Part shown: positions 62,141 through 64,000 of the stretch, in pieces
Layout: the number at the start of each line of letters is the position of its first letter
How positions within the stretch are numbered: the first letter of the stretch is position 1
Assembly: GCF_018829635.1 (NCBI RefSeq)
Contig: NZ_JAHKKG010000002.1
Coordinates: 775,766-839,765 of the forward strand
Origin: Paractinoplanes bogorensis
GTDB lineage: Bacteria > Actinomycetota > Actinomycetes > Mycobacteriales > Micromonosporaceae
Direction of reading: 5' to 3'
DNA length: 64,000 nt
Notes under the pieces: model-generated
The model's database searches: none
What the model saw: the letters and a program-made list of their open reading frames with translations, nothing else
Told to the model about the DNA's origin: nothing
Made by a program: the position numbers and the translations under genes

Positions 62141-62312
62141 CGCTTGTTGCGCTGAGCGCGTGTTGCGCTGAGCGCGTGTTGCGCGGCGCGCTTTGTTGCG
62201 CGGCGCTTGTTGCGCGGCGCGCTTTGCTGCGCGGCGCTTGTTGCGCGGCGCTTGTTGCGCTGAGCGCTTGTTGCGCTGAGCGCGTGTTGCGCGGCGCGCT
62301 TGTTGCGCGACG
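62141..62312. repeat. Array of about eleven 13-20-bp GTTGCGC repeats
   Basis: About eleven copies of a short unit built around TTGTTGCGC follow each other, joined by GCTGAGC or GGCGC connectors. Neither unit nor spacer length is constant, and there is no unique spacer sequence. The array ends where the transposase remnant begins. Confidence 0.8.
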
Positions 62313-62534
62313 CCCTCTACCTGCAAGCCTTCGCTACCCTCTCACGCTCACCCGGGCGCCCGCGCCTACTACGACACCCACCGCGACCGAGGCCACACCC
62401 ACCACCAAGCCCTGCGCGGCCTGGCCAACCGCCTCGTGGGCCTCCTACATGGCTGCCTACGGGACCACACCACCTACGACAAAGCCACCGCCTGGCCAGC
62501 CACCGAGAAACAACCGCTGGCCAACGCTGCTTGA
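62309..62534 (+). pseudogene. IS110-family transposase remnant, C-terminal and frameshifted
   Basis: DALYLQAFATLSRSPG is encoded from 62309. After a frameshift near 62350 the sequence continues as HPGARAYYDTHRDRGHTHHQ and LRGLANRLVGLLHGCL, ending at TGA 62532-62534. These segments match the C-terminal region of IS110-type DEDD transposases. The N-terminal catalytic domain is missing and the left side is replaced by short tandem repeats. Confidence 0.8.
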
Positions 62535-62555
62535 CTTCTTACGCACGTGGGATGT

Positions 62556-63623
62556 CTAGGCGCTGCCTGCCAGAGCGTCCAGCCAACTGTCGAGATCGCG
62601 GGCCAAGGCGTTCAGCCGGGTCGTGGTGGCGGCGATCTCGGCCCGGCCCAGGTCTTCGCCAGCGCGGTGGAGAGTGTTGTAGTCGAGCCATCCCACTGCC
62701 GCGTCCACCCACGCGCCGAAGATCCAGGGTTGCGCCTCGACTCGGATCCTGCTGCGCCTTCGGTAAGCCGTGACCGCCCGCACGAACGCGTCACGATCGC
62801 CGTCGGCCCAGTCGAGTGCGAGCCCCACGGCCTCCGGAACCGCACCGATCGGCCCGGCGGCATCCCAGTCCAGCGCGAGCAGCGTCCCGTCCGAGCGCAA
62901 CAGAGTGTTCTTGCGATCAAGGTCTTGGTGGCTGTCGACGACGAGCATTCGGTCGGGCCCTCGGCTGACCCGTCGAACCAGATCGACCAGATCCGGGTCT
63001 CGGGGCGTCGCCTCGTCTTGTCGGGTGGCGTCTGCGCGGGTGGTGTGGACCAGGTGCAAGGTGATCGGGCCGTCGCCGTCGAGGTGGGCCTTCGTCAGCG
63101 GCGCCTGCACATCGGCTCCGGTCACGTCTGCCCGGGTGATGTCTGCTCGGGTGACGTCTGCCCGGGTGACGTCTGCCCGGGTGGCCTCCCATCGTGGCCG
63201 GCCGGCGGCATGGATGGTCGCTAGCAACTCGGCCGCCTGATCAGGGTCGCCGGCGCCCGCCCGGCCATCGACCCACCGATGCACCCGGAAGAGCCCACCC
63301 TTGACCACATCCTCGGAATCGCCCGCGGAATCATGCTCGGAATCGCCCTCGGCTCGGATGAGCGCCCGGCCGCTTCCGGGCTCCGCGATCGGTTCCGGCA
63401 TGGGCACCCCGGCGTTCCATGCGCGCTGCTCGATCAGAAACGCGGCTTCGACGTTAGCCACGAATCGCGGCTCCCGAGCGTTGACGATCATCCGCTTGAC
63501 CGCGAACTCGCCATTCTCCGTACGGACCCGCCACAGCTCATTGGACAGCCCGCCCGAGACCGCGACCGGTTTCCCCGACAGCCGCCCCAGCCCGAACCGC
63601 TCCACCACCCGCCCGATCACCAT
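62556..63623 (-). CDS. APH-family phosphotransferase with internal pentapeptide repeat
   Basis: A 355-residue kinase-fold protein. VSGGLSNELWRVRTENGEFAVKR includes the ATP-binding lysine, DSHQDLDRKNTLL (HxDxxxxN) is the catalytic loop and ALDWDAAG the metal-binding motif. Unusually, between the lobes lie about five units of the form ADVTR (residues about 147-168), encoded by perfect 15-bp DNA repeats at 63121-63183. Substrate unknown; the family includes antibiotic, choline and fructosamine kinases. GGGAGG lies only 2 nt before the ATG, so GTG at codon 2 may be used. Its start region is duplicated upstream. Confidence 0.8.
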   Translation of the reverse strand: MVIGRVVERFGLGRLSGKPVAVSGGLSNELWRVRTENGEFAVKRMIVNAREPRFVANVEAAFLIEQRAWNAGVPMPEPIAEPGSGRALIRAEGDSEHDSAGDSEDVVKGGLFRVHRWVDGRAGAGDPDQAAELLATIHAAGRPRWEATRADVTRADVTRADITRADVTGADVQAPLTKAHLDGDGPITLHLVHTTRADATRQDEATPRDPDLVDLVRRVSRGPDRMLVVDSHQDLDRKNTLLRSDGTLLALDWDAAGPIGAVPEAVGLALDWADGDRDAFVRAVTAYRRRSRIRVEAQPWIFGAWVDAAVGWLDYNTLHRAGEDLGRAEIAATTTRLNALARDLDSWLDALAGSA

Positions 63624-63682
63624 CGCCTCCCGCCGCTTTCAGTCCTCTTCCTCAATCGACCCTCGACGCCTGACCGACCCGC

Positions 63683-63870
63683 CCACCACCCGCCCGATCA
63701 CCATCGCTAGATCCCCGCTCCCACTCCACGACTCGTTCTCGTTCACTTTCCTCAATCGCCCCTAGCCACCTGGCCAACCCCGTGTGCCTTTGTTGACGTC
63801 CAGCGTTCGGAATCGCCCCGCCCGATCACCCCGCCCGATCACCCCGCCCGATCACCCCGCCCGATCACCC
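63683..63870. repeat. Duplicated aph start region and 13-bp tandem array
   Basis: A 25-bp block at 63602-63626, covering the first codons of the kinase gene, is repeated perfectly at 63683-63707 (CCACCCGCCCGATCACCATC core). Four perfect copies of CGCCCGATCACCC follow at 63819-63870 and share the same CGCCCGATCACC core. Confidence 0.9.
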
Positions 63871-64000
63871 CGCCGCCGGTCACGTCCTCGTACGCCCCCC
63901 TCTGCTCGCACATACCTATACTCGCACGTGCCCACCCCTCACCTCCCCTCACTCCTCATTAACTCTTATGCCCTCGTCTTCTTCCACCCCACACAATCCA
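63871..64000. other. Gene-free window end
   Basis: These bases are pyrimidine-rich on the forward strand (CTCACCTCCC, CTCATTAACTC) and lower in G/C than the rest. I see no gene, hairpin or promoter that I can support. Confidence 0.4.

Noticed and set aside
62141..62312. Possible CRISPR array
   Set aside because: Units of 13-20 bp are joined by short, non-unique connectors of varying length; there are no 25-40-bp spacers and no cas gene nearby.
62300..62773. 157-codon open frame over the repeat array and transposase remnant
   Set aside because: Only its first codons match the transposase; after the frameshift it translates to Pro/Arg-rich sequence in the wrong frame and then runs antisense to the kinase gene.
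1..64000. tRNA, rRNA or intact insertion sequence
   Set aside because: I found no cloverleaf-like sequence, rRNA segment or transposase with complete domain; only the IS110 fragment near 62.3 kb.

Overview
The window is high-GC, tightly packed actinobacterial chromosome, most likely from a member of the Micromonosporaceae (Actinoplanes or a relative). This rests on strong G/C third-position bias, frequent GTG and TTG starts, ATGA/GTGA gene overlaps, and gene orders typical of the region near oriC in these bacteria: rpsF-ssb-rpsR-rplI followed by dnaB; DUF5318-PBP1A beside padR-ino1; and cca, murJ, a pseudokinase gene, sigM, its anti-sigma gene, trxB, trxA and cwlM. The parAB/rpmH/dnaA block usually lies just beyond the trxA-cwlM end but is not inside the window. 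I saw no rRNA or tRNA gene, no CRISPR array and no intact insertion sequence.

Layout. 1-9.0 kb: a truncated LacI-type regulator, a membrane metallophosphoesterase, a large fusion of an endonuclease Q-like PHP nuclease with a UvrD helicase, a prepilin peptidase, a membrane protein, an AAA ATPase behind a striking duplicated CTAG operator, and a DoxX protein. 9.1-13.0 kb: a GT87-like membrane protein and a molybdenum cofactor operon (moaC-moaB-moeA-moaE). 13.0-19.0 kb: a membrane GGDEF-EAL protein translationally coupled to a membrane protein with a long disordered N-terminus, then a zinc-ribbon protein. 19.0-25.6 kb: a polymorphic-toxin locus. One side is a YrhB/YwqJ-deaminase/SUKH-3 fusion gene with a 48/58-bp repeat array at its 3' end. 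Divergent to it is a four-gene coupled operon (YbaB-like, WXG-like, giant toxin, putative immunity protein). The giant toxin carries two catalytic modules in one chain, a papain-fold Tox-PL domain and a C-terminal RelA/SpoT-type synthetase domain.

25.7-34.7 kb: dnaB, a 1,462-residue disordered repeat protein with C-terminal membrane helices, a convergent overlapping membrane protein, and the rplI-rpsR-ssb-rpsF operon with terminators at both ends. 34.7-45.7 kb: a secreted Pro/Ala-rich protein, endonuclease IV (nfo), two polytopic membrane glycosyltransferase-like proteins, a bifunctional penicillin-binding protein, DUF5318, a PadR regulator with a perfect operator palindrome, and myo-inositol-phosphate synthase. 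45.7-50 kb: a small toxin-antitoxin-like pair whose Doc-like partner lacks the Fic catalytic motif, an O6-alkylguanine transferase, an ECF sigma factor coupled to a membrane-anchored propeller-like protein, and cca. 50-62 kb: murJ, its pseudokinase partner, sigM and anti-sigma factor, thioredoxin system, CwlM-like protein, GNAT, aminotransferase and a D-Ala-D-Ala-ligase-like enzyme. 62-64 kb: decayed DNA with short tandem repeats, a frameshifted IS110-type transposase remnant and an APH-family kinase with an internal pentapeptide repeat.

Functional themes are cell-envelope construction (murJ, PBP1A, CwlM, GT87-like proteins, ino1 for inositol lipids and mycothiol), DNA replication and repair (dnaB, ssb, nfo, ogt, EndoQ-UvrD), thiol stress (sigM, trxAB), MoCo synthesis and inter-bacterial conflict. 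A recurring structural feature is that about ten genes have a -10-like hexamer 6-7 nt before the start codon and no Shine-Dalgarno, consistent with leaderless mRNAs.
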